From Leptospira sanjuanensis (GTDB taxonomy: Bacteria > Spirochaetota > Leptospiria > Leptospirales > Leptospiraceae), in the NCBI RefSeq assembly GCF_022267325.1, contig NZ_JAIZBG010000003.1, forward strand, positions 17,555-81,554: 64,000 nucleotides of DNA, given 5' to 3'. Numbering within the stretch: the stretch's first letter is position 1; each line of letters opens with the position of its first letter. The notes beneath the pieces were generated by a model, which was given only the letters and a program-made list of their open reading frames with translations, searched no databases and was not told the DNA's origin. Made by a program: the position numbers and the translations under genes. Positions 53,182-61,331 of this stretch are shown here, in pieces.

Positions 53182-53490
53182 ATGAGCTTCGTCAACGCGT
53201 TTATTCTTGCTACCACAATCGAAGCTAATCAAGGAAGAGGGAAGCGGAGCGATTATACGAAGACTCAAATATTTGCAATCCCCGTCCATAGAAATGATCC
53301 GAAATATTTCATTAACAATCTTTGTCAAACAATGCCTGATGAAAATTACTCATTTTCAAAAGGAAACCAATTAATTCCCTTTATTGACATTGAACCACGA
53401 CCAATGAGGGATCTTGATAAGGATGAACAGAACTTATACGATAATTATATAGAATCGAAAAAAACGATCATTAAAAAATCTGTATTATAA
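53182..53490 (+). CDS. Cassette gene 2, small hypothetical
   Basis: 102 aa from the ATG at 53182, with GGGGAGG 6-12 nt upstream. Basic, with TTIEANQGRGKRSDYTKTQI and a central IFAIPVHRNDPKYF segment. No family recognised. Two bp before the next ATG, so translation is coupled. Confidence 0.55.
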   Translation: MSFVNAFILATTIEANQGRGKRSDYTKTQIFAIPVHRNDPKYFINNLCQTMPDENYSFSKGNQLIPFIDIEPRPMRDLDKDEQNLYDNYIESKKTIIKKSVL

Positions 53491-53492
53491 TT

Positions 53493-54140
53493 ATGACGTT
53501 TTGGAATTTTACTTCACAGCCAAGTATAAATTTAGAATTTATTAATCTATTCAAAAAAGCATTCCCTAATACAGAACCCGGACAAGTTCTAACTCTCGAC
53601 GAAATGCTCAAACAATTCCGAAAGAGAGAACTCACCATTAAAGGATTTTCCGCTAAATTCGAAGAGCGCATAAATATTCAAATCACCAAAGATCCGCACC
53701 CTGTATTAATGCAAGGTGATATTATAGATGGAATACCAATTTTAATTTTAGATAACAATGGCAATCTTTCTGAGTTAAGGACTCCTTCTGTGATAATTTC
53801 TGCTTCATGCGATTGCGAAAATGATAGCTTAATTATTTTCGCAGGTTGTTATCCATTTTCTGAAGTAAAAAATCATGTAAAAAGTGAGAAAGATTTATTT
53901 GATAATTTATATTATAAATTCTTTACTTTCGCCAATAGCTCGGACGATTCAAAATCCTTAGTCGCTGACTTCACAAAAGTATCCAGCTTCTCGAAAACTT
54001 TAATAGAAGAAAGAATAAGAGAAGGAAAAATAAATAAAATAGCCTCCTTAACTCAGCTAGGTTATTACTATTTCATTACAAAACTATATATCCATTTCTT
54101 AAGAGTAGAGAACCAAACCGCTTTAGACTTTAGAAAGTAA
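53493..54140 (+). CDS. Cassette gene 3, QGDI...CD-motif hypothetical
   Basis: 215 aa. Contains LMQGDIIDGIPILIL followed by TPSVIISASCDCENDSLIIF. Many uncharacterised proteins in defence neighbourhoods share this QGDI ... (I/L)SxxCD pattern, where Cys and Asp are conserved. A catalytic or metal role for that Cys-Asp pair is inferred, not known. Helical C-terminus. Confidence 0.6.
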   Translation: MTFWNFTSQPSINLEFINLFKKAFPNTEPGQVLTLDEMLKQFRKRELTIKGFSAKFEERINIQITKDPHPVLMQGDIIDGIPILILDNNGNLSELRTPSVIISASCDCENDSLIIFAGCYPFSEVKNHVKSEKDLFDNLYYKFFTFANSSDDSKSLVADFTKVSSFSKTLIEERIREGKINKIASLTQLGYYYFITKLYIHFLRVENQTALDFRK

Positions 54141-54147
54141 AGGAAAC

Positions 54148-54777
54148 ATGAAAGAAAAATGCTATAAATGCGATGAAATTGAAACATCAAGGGAGCATGT
54201 ACCAGCTAAATCTTTTTTTCCACCTGATAAAAGAATCGATTTAATTACTGTGCCATCTTGTGACCTTCATAACAATGCGAAGTCAATGGATGACGAATAT
54301 GTAAGAAATCTCTTAACTATCAATGCTGGAGTAAATGATACAGGATATAAATTAAGTGAGTCAAAGGTAATAGCTTCTTTCAAAAGAAGCAGATTTTTTT
54401 TATCCACAGTTTTCAAGAATGCAAAAGATATATTTTATAAAGGTGAATTAACAAAATCTATAAAAATCGATCAGGAGCGGTTAACAGAATACTTTATAGG
54501 TGTCGGATATGCTCTTTATAGACATGAATTTAAAAAGAACTTTGTAGGAAATTGGTATGTTCATACAGATTTCCAAAGCAAGGACGAAACGACTTCATCA
54601 TCTTTAAAATCTTGGGAATTAGATAATAGAATAAAACTTCGAAGCTATAATTTTCCGGCGAGCTCCACAAAAAATCCTGAAATTTTTCAATATTCATACA
54701 TCGAGAAAAATAACGAAATTTATTTTAAACTTATTTATTATGAAAATGCTTGCGTCTACTTATGTACTATTTCTTGA
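54148..54777 (+). CDS. Cassette gene 4, HNH-like nuclease
   Basis: 209 aa. C5-x2-C8, then SREHVPAKSFFP (His17), then VPSCDLHNNAKSMDDEY with C38 and H41-N42: the order of an HNH endonuclease with a zinc-binding Cys pair on each side. The remaining 150 residues are alpha/beta and could bind target or partner. AGGAAAC precedes the ATG. Most likely effector of the cassette. Confidence 0.7.
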   Translation: MKEKCYKCDEIETSREHVPAKSFFPPDKRIDLITVPSCDLHNNAKSMDDEYVRNLLTINAGVNDTGYKLSESKVIASFKRSRFFLSTVFKNAKDIFYKGELTKSIKIDQERLTEYFIGVGYALYRHEFKKNFVGNWYVHTDFQSKDETTSSSLKSWELDNRIKLRSYNFPASSTKNPEIFQYSYIEKNNEIYFKLIYYENACVYLCTIS

Positions 54778-54833
54778 ATACTAAGTTTGATTTTCAAACA
54801 AGAAGACAGAACATACATTCAAGGAAGTTAGGG

Positions 54834-55142
54834 TTACACATGGACTTTCGGAACATGGTAGAGTTCTTTTTTGCCTTTTTTGAATACTATTTCGGCCCCG
54901 AGTGCTTCAATTACACTTATCAAGCTATTGAAAGTAGGGTTGTCTCTTTTTCCTGACTTAATATCTTGAATTACGGTTGGGGATAGATTGGTCTTTTCCG
55001 CAAGCTCTCGCACAGATATATGTTCTTGTTCCATAAGTTCGCTTATCATTTCAGAAAGATAAAACTCGTTATACTTCTTTTCGAAAGATTTTCGCCTTTG
55101 AGGGTCTTGCATAATTCTGTCGAAAGTAGATTTACTTTTCAT
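54834..55142 (-). CDS. XRE antitoxin (HigA-like)
   Basis: 102 aa from the ATG at 55142 with CAGGAA upstream. Helix-turn-helix SVRELAEKTNLSPTVIQDIK in the middle, then FNSLISVIEALGAEIVFKK. It overlaps the toxin stop by 11 bp. Toxin first, antitoxin second is the HigBA order. It should neutralise the toxin and repress the shared promoter. Confidence 0.85.
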   Translation of the reverse strand: MKSKSTFDRIMQDPQRRKSFEKKYNEFYLSEMISELMEQEHISVRELAEKTNLSPTVIQDIKSGKRDNPTFNSLISVIEALGAEIVFKKGKKELYHVPKVHV

Positions 55143-55524
55143 AATATGTTCCTGCATCAATCCTTTCTAAATAATCTTTCCGAAACGCTTTCGCTCTATC
55201 TTTTTCATGTGCGGGCAATTTATCTTGTCTCTTTAGAAATCCATTCGTGACTATTATTTTCTTACCCACGGAGAAAAAACAAAGGAATCTATTCGGTTTC
55301 GGCTTAAAGGCGAAAATCTTATCACCTTCATTTCGGAACTTTTGTTCGTTAAATATCTTTCCGGAATCTCCCATTTTCTTAACGAGTACAAGAAAGTCAT
55401 CTTGCTCGTCGATTGTAAGGCTCTCAAAGAATTCCATAGATATGGACTTTGAGTTTTTATCAAAGTACCACTCGATCGAAAAAGCCGGACCTTTATAGAT
55501 GAGATACTCTGAGGTCTCCTTCAT
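55132..55524 (-). CDS. RelE/HigB-like toxin (Gp49 family)
   Basis: 130 aa from the ATG at 55524 (a GTG 6 nt upstream is possible). Gp49/HigB pattern: IEWYFDKNSKSISMEFFESL, then KFRNEGDKIFAFKPKPNRFL, VGKKIIVTNGFLKRQDKLP and ERAKAFRKDYL-type C-terminus. The family cuts mRNA at the ribosome. It is the first gene of the leftward pair. Confidence 0.85.
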   Translation of the reverse strand: MKETSEYLIYKGPAFSIEWYFDKNSKSISMEFFESLTIDEQDDFLVLVKKMGDSGKIFNEQKFRNEGDKIFAFKPKPNRFLCFFSVGKKIIVTNGFLKRQDKLPAHEKDRAKAFRKDYLERIDAGTYYEK

Positions 55525-55530
55525 TTTCAC

Positions 55531-55563
55531 TGTAACAATATAATGTTACACCTGCTTTGTCAA
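55531..55563 (-). promoter_or_regulatory. higBA promoter and operator
   Basis: TGTAACA (55531-55537) and TGTTACA (55544-55550) form a perfect inverted repeat with a 6-bp spacer that covers the -10 region. On the minus strand TTGACA (55563-55558) lies 15 bp before TATATT (55542-55537). Likely bound by the antitoxin. Confidence 0.7.
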
Positions 55564-55750
55564 ACTTGAAAGGTAATAAAAAGTAAAATAAAGTAAAAAT
55601 ACGATAATTCAGCTTGAAAGGGCGATCGGGGATAAAATACTAAATTTATATTTGCTTATTATATGACTACCGATAATGTGAATTCTGTCGCATTAGAATT
55701 ATGTCTCATTTTGAGAGAAGAAATGATGATTATCGGAAGTGAATGATGCG

Positions 55751-56134
55751 TCATTCAGGTTCAATGAATTTTTGGGTTTTGATTTCCGGTGGGAGCCGCG
55801 CGATTTTAAGTAAAAAGTCCGCTACTCCTTCTACATCATCAATGGAGAATCGTTTACTAATCTCTTCAACGCCGTTGGTTAGTTCCAGCATCAAGTCTTG
55901 CAAAGTTGTAAAATCTTCGGACTTCTCGATACTTAATTCAATATAATTATTCTGACTGACCTTTAGGAAATCGTCAGAAGGCTTTATCACGGAAGCCACA
56001 TATCCATTTAGAAAACAAAACTTATTTCGAGTAAAGAGATGATCGCTTTGGTCTAATGCGCGAACCAATAGTTTTCCAAGTTCTTCCGAAATCGAAGTTA
56101 GTGGAGCTTTCGCTAAATTAGTAGACTCTTCCAT
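55751..56134 (-). CDS. Hypothetical acidic protein
   Basis: 127 aa, helical, acidic; segments FCFLNGYVASVIKPSDDF and EISKRFSIDDVEGVADFLL. No family recognised. Flanked by AT-rich gaps of over 200 bp on both sides that show no repeats or genes I can support. Confidence 0.5.
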   Translation of the reverse strand: MEESTNLAKAPLTSISEELGKLLVRALDQSDHLFTRNKFCFLNGYVASVIKPSDDFLKVSQNNYIELSIEKSEDFTTLQDLMLELTNGVEEISKRFSIDDVEGVADFLLKIARLPPEIKTQKFIEPE

Positions 56135-56351
56135 AATTTACCTGATAGATTAAAGTATTGCTAATATAACTTTTATGTCAATGATTGTTCGTGCGTATGT
56201 ATACCAATGCTTTCATTTCGAGTCAAAACCTAACGATTCGAAAAAATAGAGACTATTCTCCTTAGTTATTATTTTCTAATTAGATATAAACAAATATTCT
56301 CGGACAAGCTTATAAGTTTTGTTCGAATATTTAAAATCGGAGTCTAATGAA

Positions 56352-57209
56352 ATGGAAATTGTTGAGTGTCAAAGACTTTATTATTCAGCTTTATACGATT
56401 TTGCATATTTGGAGAAGCATTTTTTCAAATCCTCTGAATATCGTCCTGGCTTTTCGGTGCGTTGGAATATTGTTGAAAATGGAGTTCCTGATACTATCAC
56501 GGATACTGTTCCGATGCCGGACTTATTTCATCATCTTCAATTCAGTCATTCCTTCATTGAGAAGTTTTTGAAATACTATATCGCTGTAACTGATCGCACT
56601 GTAACCTTGAACCAAATTCTCGACTTCAAACATAACCTCCCTTCGCTTCTAAAACGTTTAAACGAAATAGTTCCTGATTGGAATGTTGACATGGTGAAAA
56701 GTGAAAGGGATGTATTGCTTACGATCTCACAGATACATTTTCCCAAGCTAAGATATGTCAAGCCGCAACCTCAAACCTTTACTGTAAATTTTCGATCTTT
56801 GCGTGATTTGCTAATACATCTTTTTGAATATCTAAAACGTATTCGATTCGAAAATACTTCCTCTATTTCCCAAGAGCAACAAGACAATAATAAAGTTGGG
56901 CGTATATTCGGGTACGTAGAAAGAAAGGTCGCTCCTGAGCGTTTTGAAAATGCACGTTTTGATGAAATTCTTAGGACAGAGAATCTCTCGTCATCCAATA
57001 GAGAGTTAATTAGAAATTCTTATCTAATTTCTGGTTCGGAGGTTCGATTGCAAGTTGATGAAAATAATTCAGATCTAATTATTGCTCTTGAAGCGGCCGG
57101 AGTTGTGTTTTGGGACTTTTGGCAAATTCGTTTTGAAATTACATATTACACAATATCTACGTGTCTTTGCTTCGTATTATTATACAGTTTAAGTAAAAAG
57201 CAGGTATAA
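56352..57209 (+). CDS. HEPN-like protein, candidate RNase
   Basis: 285 aa from the ATG at 56352, chosen for GGAG 9 nt upstream; an earlier TTG lacks one. LQFSHSFIEKFLKYYI and FKHNLPSLLKRLNE are typical of HEPN helices, and RDLLIH (151-156) gives R-x4-H in the expected later helix. C-terminus hydrophobic (YTISTCLCFVLLYSL), perhaps membrane-bound. HEPN RNases act in toxin-antitoxin and abortive infection. No antitoxin candidate is adjacent. Confidence 0.5.
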   Translation: MEIVECQRLYYSALYDFAYLEKHFFKSSEYRPGFSVRWNIVENGVPDTITDTVPMPDLFHHLQFSHSFIEKFLKYYIAVTDRTVTLNQILDFKHNLPSLLKRLNEIVPDWNVDMVKSERDVLLTISQIHFPKLRYVKPQPQTFTVNFRSLRDLLIHLFEYLKRIRFENTSSISQEQQDNNKVGRIFGYVERKVAPERFENARFDEILRTENLSSSNRELIRNSYLISGSEVRLQVDENNSDLIIALEAAGVVFWDFWQIRFEITYYTISTCLCFVLLYSLSKKQV

Positions 57210-57381
57210 AAGAACTAATAGAAAATAATTCATAAAGTCTCCTTTAGGTCAACAACAGATAATTCTGCATGGGTTCAATATACCTTCCGTTAATGTATGT
57301 TCTGTCGCATAAAGTATATATACACGGTTGTAGGAGCGCGATTTTCCATAAATAAAAATTGAGAAAGATTCCAAGCGTTAG

Positions 57382-58038
57382 TTAGGCGAAGTTATTGCGA
57401 CTGTTTCCTTCACGTCGATCGATTTTAATAATTTTCTTACGGTTATCAGCAATTAGACGTTGAAGTCGACGCATGTAGCGCCCCCGATAGTGGATACGAG
57501 CGACGATGATTGTTACGGCGAAGAAAAGGACAGCAAAAGTGTGCGCTACGATAATTTCAACGGAAGGACTTTTTAAATCAAACCAGCCACAATGAACAAA
57601 GAAGCTCCCGATGATAAGAGCGACCAAACAAGCGCCAAGTGAGTGCAAGTAGGCACCGATCCCACGGAGCCAGTGATTCATTGAGGCAGGCGTTTGTGAG
57701 TCGATGAAGTACCAGATGGAAGATGATGTGCTTTCAACATGGTCACGATTTTTTAATGGACTCGTCCAAGTATAAGTACGACCCGGAATTTCGTAAAGCG
57801 TATGAACCTCTGCGATTTGCATAAAATGTTTTTCGAAAGGAATGTGATAAATGGAGAAATAAATAATGAAGAGTGGAATTCCGAGGGGAATGGACAACAA
57901 GAGAAGGCTACCAAGAATGGTCGCGAGATCTTTCGTGACTACATTTGGCAATGTTGGCGGTATCCAAGGACCAATGGTTAACAGTAGAACGGATCCAGGA
58001 ATCAGGTAGCGAAAGAAGGATTGAATATCTGTAGGCAT
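57382..58038 (-). CDS. Four-span membrane protein of a cassette-like unit
   Basis: 218 aa. Four hydrophobic spans (about 10-30, 38-62, 125-150, 160-182) and a basic C-terminal tail (RGRYMRRLQRLIADNRKK). The stop codon lies in CGCCTAAC, matching the integron R'' core RYYYAAC. No family recognised. Confidence 0.6.
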   Translation of the reverse strand: MPTDIQSFFRYLIPGSVLLLTIGPWIPPTLPNVVTKDLATILGSLLLLSIPLGIPLFIIYFSIYHIPFEKHFMQIAEVHTLYEIPGRTYTWTSPLKNRDHVESTSSSIWYFIDSQTPASMNHWLRGIGAYLHSLGACLVALIIGSFFVHCGWFDLKSPSVEIIVAHTFAVLFFAVTIIVARIHYRGRYMRRLQRLIADNRKKIIKIDRREGNSRNNFA

Positions 58039-58208
58039 ATGTTTTTCTTAGTCCCATTAATTTCGAATAACAAACAAAGTATTACGACGTTTCTCGAGTT
58101 CGCAAGCACTTATGCGAGACTTGCCCTGCAAGGCGAGTGACAAAGCGAAATGTTGTAAAACCCGAAGCTAGAGTCGCGTTAGCGATCTCGAACGGAGCGA
58201 GGAGACGA

Positions 58209-58226
58209 AGTTAGACGCCGTAAGCA
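58209..58226 (-). repeat. attC-like core repeat downstream of the 58235-58927 gene
   Basis: AGTTAGACGCCGTAAGCA on the plus strand; read with the gene it contains GTCTAAC (RYYYAAC). It matches 17 of 18 bases of the repeat at 58983-59000 in opposite orientation. The following 130 bp contain further small inverted repeats (GAGTCGC / GCGATCTC). Confidence 0.5.
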
Positions 58227-58234
58227 ACTTTTAT

Positions 58235-58927
58235 TTATTGCTTATTCTCTTTATCATTCATTCTTCGTTTATGACGTAAATTCCATAATTTTCCTTCAGC
58301 CTTTAACTTTGTTGCGACTTCGTAACCAATGCTCGTCAATGTTGCATCCTTATACTCACCTTCACCTGAAAGGTGAACTAACCCTGCTTGCACAAGTTCA
58401 TTGATATCGGCTATAAAAGAAGGATCACTTTTCCATGATTCTACAATCTCACCCCAACCGTCTTTGTGCATAAATAATTCAGATATAGACCTACTTTTAT
58501 AAAATCGACCGGATAGTTGCGCTATTTCTGAATTCCTCAGAATTTCAAGTACTTCCTTCTCATTATTTTTAGAGACTGAAGGTATCTTTGAAGCCAATTC
58601 TTCTGCTAACTTTTTAAATTGGTCTTCTAAGTCTACAGCAACAACGGTGTTATCAGATGAATATTTCTTTTCTAAATATTTAGAATAAAATTCATCTTCT
58701 TGCATTTCTGGTCTAAACTTCGTCTGCAACAAAAATAGACTAACGATAAAAACCGGAACATTTACAACTGCCGCAATAGATAACATCGCTGGAATCCAAT
58801 TCGGCTCATGAATAAGTGACGCACTTGCTAAAAAACTAGCATTAACAACGGTCAAACCAGTTAGCCAGGCTGCCAGTAACTGAATAGGTCTCGTTATTCT
58901 ATGTGGTTCAATGTTTCTATCTGTCAT
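58235..58927 (-). CDS. Membrane protein with winged-helix-like C-terminus
   Basis: 230 aa. Two membrane spans (15-40 and 46-68), a helical linker (75-125) and a C-terminal region (about 170-215) of winged-helix look (INELVQAGLVHLSGEGEYKD, then LTSIGYEVATKL). The gene is bracketed by inverted repeats like one integron cassette. No named family recognised. Confidence 0.6.
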   Translation of the reverse strand: MTDRNIEPHRITRPIQLLAAWLTGLTVVNASFLASASLIHEPNWIPAMLSIAAVVNVPVFIVSLFLLQTKFRPEMQEDEFYSKYLEKKYSSDNTVVAVDLEDQFKKLAEELASKIPSVSKNNEKEVLEILRNSEIAQLSGRFYKSRSISELFMHKDGWGEIVESWKSDPSFIADINELVQAGLVHLSGEGEYKDATLTSIGYEVATKLKAEGKLWNLRHKRRMNDKENKQ

Positions 58928-58982
58928 ATGATATCTTTATTATATAACGGTTTTATTTGCTTAGTAATGATAATTTTCAAAC

Positions 58983-59000
58983 TGCTTATGGCGTCTAACT
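58983..59000 (-). repeat. attC-like core repeat upstream of the 58235-58927 gene
   Basis: TGCTTATGGCGTCTAACT on the plus strand; read with the gene it is AGTTAGACGCCATAAGCA, with GTTAGAC matching GTTRRRY. It sits 56 bp before the start codon, where a cassette junction would be. Confidence 0.5.
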
Positions 59001-59234
59001 CATTTTTATTGTAATTCGCCTAAACAATAAACTTGGAGAAATATACGAATATCATTAAGTTCTAACTAACATAAGACGAGGCGCCTATTGATTTCAAGAA
59101 AAAAGACTCTCGTCCTACCCTTTTTTTATTTAATTTACACGGAGTTTACCCCTACCCCAATTCCGATAATATGTAATTCTGTCCCGATCCACTCTCACTT
59201 CTTCATCCAAATTGGTCCCCGTCCGGAATTGATT
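59001..59234. other. Gap between cassette-like gene and acrVA2-like gene
   Basis: No supported gene. A rightward 100-codon frame from 59088 overlaps the acrVA2-like gene and is its antisense shadow. No repeat beyond the attC-like core was seen. Confidence 0.4.
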
Positions 59235-60245
59235 TTAATTCTTTCCAATATCCATTTTCACAGGAATTGGCGACAACCATCGGACTATCAAGTTACGCTC
59301 TTCTCCGTTTCCTACCCAAAAGTGATGCCAGTGAGCTCGCCTAATATGTGGGGTCTTTTTTCCATCGCTGGCGTTTTTAGATTTCTCTAAATTTCGATAC
59401 TCTCTTAGTTGCCTACTGATCTCAACTCCTACGTCCCAAACTACCGCGCTTGAAGTTTCTTGAAAATCCTCTGGATTTTTTTCGTTTCCTCTTTTTCTAA
59501 AATTCTCATGCGAGAAGGAGCCTTTATATTCCGCGTCCTCTGAGCAGAGATAAAGAACGTACGGGAGTAATTTTTTAAAATCTTCAATATATTGCGATTC
59601 AATTAGCTTGGAATATTTGGCTTCATTTCCATCATTCAAGGTTAGGTATTTTAGATTGCCCCTTATACCTTCTTTCATTTTTTCGAAGGACTCCTCAAAA
59701 GTTTCTGTTTCTAATCTGAAAGAAAGCAATTGCGGTAAATGATTCTTTAACACTATAACAATTTTGAATTCTTCCGAAATTCCATTAAAATCAAAATGGG
59801 CAAAAAATCCAAATGCGTTGAATTCGTTTTCTTCGGGCAGTTCGACGTAAATTGACCACTGAGGCAATCGCTTCAAAATTTCGACCGGAACCTTATCTGG
59901 AAATTTAGAATCTGATAACTCTTCGAAGATTTCTGGACTGAAACGATATATTCCTTTTGTGAAACTCCAAGGAATGAGCGCGGTCAACATGCTCGTAAAT
60001 GCAATTTTATCTGGATACTTTGGATCGTTCTTGTCCGGAATTCCTTTAAATACGAGTGGGAGAAATGATGGAAACGGAGCAAAAACGCTGTCAGACCAAT
60101 TCGGAAGGGCTTTTCCTTTTTGTTCTAAAGTTTGTTTTGTATATTCTTTCCAATTTGGGAATTGTATTTTCATTGCATCCCATAGCATTTCCGGTCCGGA
60201 CTTTTTCTTAATTGATTTACGATTCGAACGTCTTAAAGATTTCAT
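59235..60245 (-). CDS. acrVA2: AcrVA2-family anti-CRISPR homologue
   Basis: 336 aa from the ATG at 60245, with GAGGGG 5 nt upstream. Alignment from memory to AcrVA2 of Moraxella elements: LPQWSIYVELP (about 127-137) to LPDWCVYVDI; LLPYVLYLCSEDAEY to LLPYLLWLCVAEPD; VGVEISRQLREYRN to IGERLGSEVRRYQ; TPHIRRAHWHHFWVGNG (298-314) then RWLSPIPV to RPHIRRGHWHGYWQGTG then RWQPAVFV. AcrVA2 lowers Cas12a production by recognising the nascent protein and degrading its mRNA. Leptospira inadai is a known source of Cas12a. The protein has no membrane segment and should be cytoplasmic. Confidence 0.85.
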   Translation of the reverse strand: MKSLRRSNRKSIKKKSGPEMLWDAMKIQFPNWKEYTKQTLEQKGKALPNWSDSVFAPFPSFLPLVFKGIPDKNDPKYPDKIAFTSMLTALIPWSFTKGIYRFSPEIFEELSDSKFPDKVPVEILKRLPQWSIYVELPEENEFNAFGFFAHFDFNGISEEFKIVIVLKNHLPQLLSFRLETETFEESFEKMKEGIRGNLKYLTLNDGNEAKYSKLIESQYIEDFKKLLPYVLYLCSEDAEYKGSFSHENFRKRGNEKNPEDFQETSSAVVWDVGVEISRQLREYRNLEKSKNASDGKKTPHIRRAHWHHFWVGNGEERNLIVRWLSPIPVKMDIGKN

Positions 60246-60251
60246 TCCCAC

Positions 60252-60542
60252 CCCTCATAGTTCGGGACTCATAATTGACATCCCTCTTCCATTAAGTCTA
60301 CAAAAAATATGGAATTTTAAAGGCTTGAATCCGATCTCAAATTTGAGAGCCTTTCCCCCTTTCCAGCTCTTTAAAATTATCCATTCCGATTCATAATAAT
60401 TATGAAAATCTTATTAAATTTTGTCGTAAAAGTATATTGTAAAGTATTTATTTAACGAATTAGAATACCTTTAAGTAGAACTTTCCTTTTGTATTAGATT
60501 TATCGATACGCATACTTTTCATTCTCACTCTGCGAGCTCTTT
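60252..60542. other. AT-rich intergenic region
   Basis: 291 bp separating the acrVA2-like gene from the SRAP gene, both leftward. The acrVA2-like promoter must lie here. I see no repeats or convincing terminator; the AT-rich part is around 60390-60460. Confidence 0.4.
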
Positions 60543-61259
60543 CTAAAAAAGTTCTTGTTGTTTCAATTCTTCGTATTCGACTTTTTTAAGTATATCTTCT
60601 TCAAACTCATCACCAGGTCGGAATTTTCGGATTGTATAGAATTCTACGTTTTCTTCGGGATAAATTTGAAGAAGAGGTTCTATATCATGTTTACTTTTTA
60701 GGGCTGGATCGATCCATGTGTCTTCTAATTCGCGCGGAAGTATAAGCGGCATTCGTGTATGAATCTGAGAGAATTTTTTATTGGGTGGTGTCGTAAGCAT
60801 AGAGTATCTTTTTAACACTTCCTTGGTTTCGGGATTCGTCCACTCTTCCCAAATCCCCGCTAAACAAAAAATCTCTTCGTGTTGTAAATACACTCTATAC
60901 GGATATGATTTCTTTCGGACTTCTTGGCTGTCATAGAATCCTGTCGAAGGTATAAGGCATCTTCGTTCTAAAATTGCTTCGCGAAAAGAAGGCAGTTCAA
61001 ATATCGTTTCCGACTTTGCGTTTAATGTCCTATTTTGCATTAGTTTTGCTTGCTCAACACTCTTCACCCATTTCGGAATTAACCCCCATCCAGCATATAA
61101 AAATGAATTTTCAACTCCCCGCGTTACTACAGGTCGCGGTTTGTGTTCAAATCCATTTTCGTGAAAGACTGGACGAAAATCCGGTTGTTCAATAAGGCCT
61201 GCGCTAAATCGATTAGAAAGTTTCTGCGCCGATGCAGTTAGCGAGTTATGATAGCACAT
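60543..61259 (-). CDS. SRAP/YedK-type abasic-site crosslinking peptidase
   Basis: 238 aa. Catalytic Cys2 (MCYHN instead of the usual MCGR), NAKSE (80-84) and HTRMP (His167) are present. The usual GWYEW is GFYDS here, so the conserved Glu is Asp110. SRAP proteins crosslink to abasic sites in single-stranded DNA and shield them. It is next to umuDC, consistent with an SOS-linked group. Confidence 0.9.
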   Translation of the reverse strand: MCYHNSLTASAQKLSNRFSAGLIEQPDFRPVFHENGFEHKPRPVVTRGVENSFLYAGWGLIPKWVKSVEQAKLMQNRTLNAKSETIFELPSFREAILERRCLIPSTGFYDSQEVRKKSYPYRVYLQHEEIFCLAGIWEEWTNPETKEVLKRYSMLTTPPNKKFSQIHTRMPLILPRELEDTWIDPALKSKHDIEPLLQIYPEENVEFYTIRKFRPGDEFEEDILKKVEYEELKQQELF

Positions 61260-61331
61260 TGGACTTACTGTATTAGGCTTCTTTGATTTTTCAAAATATT
61301 TTTTTTGTCCACACGTGAAAATCCTTTGTTC

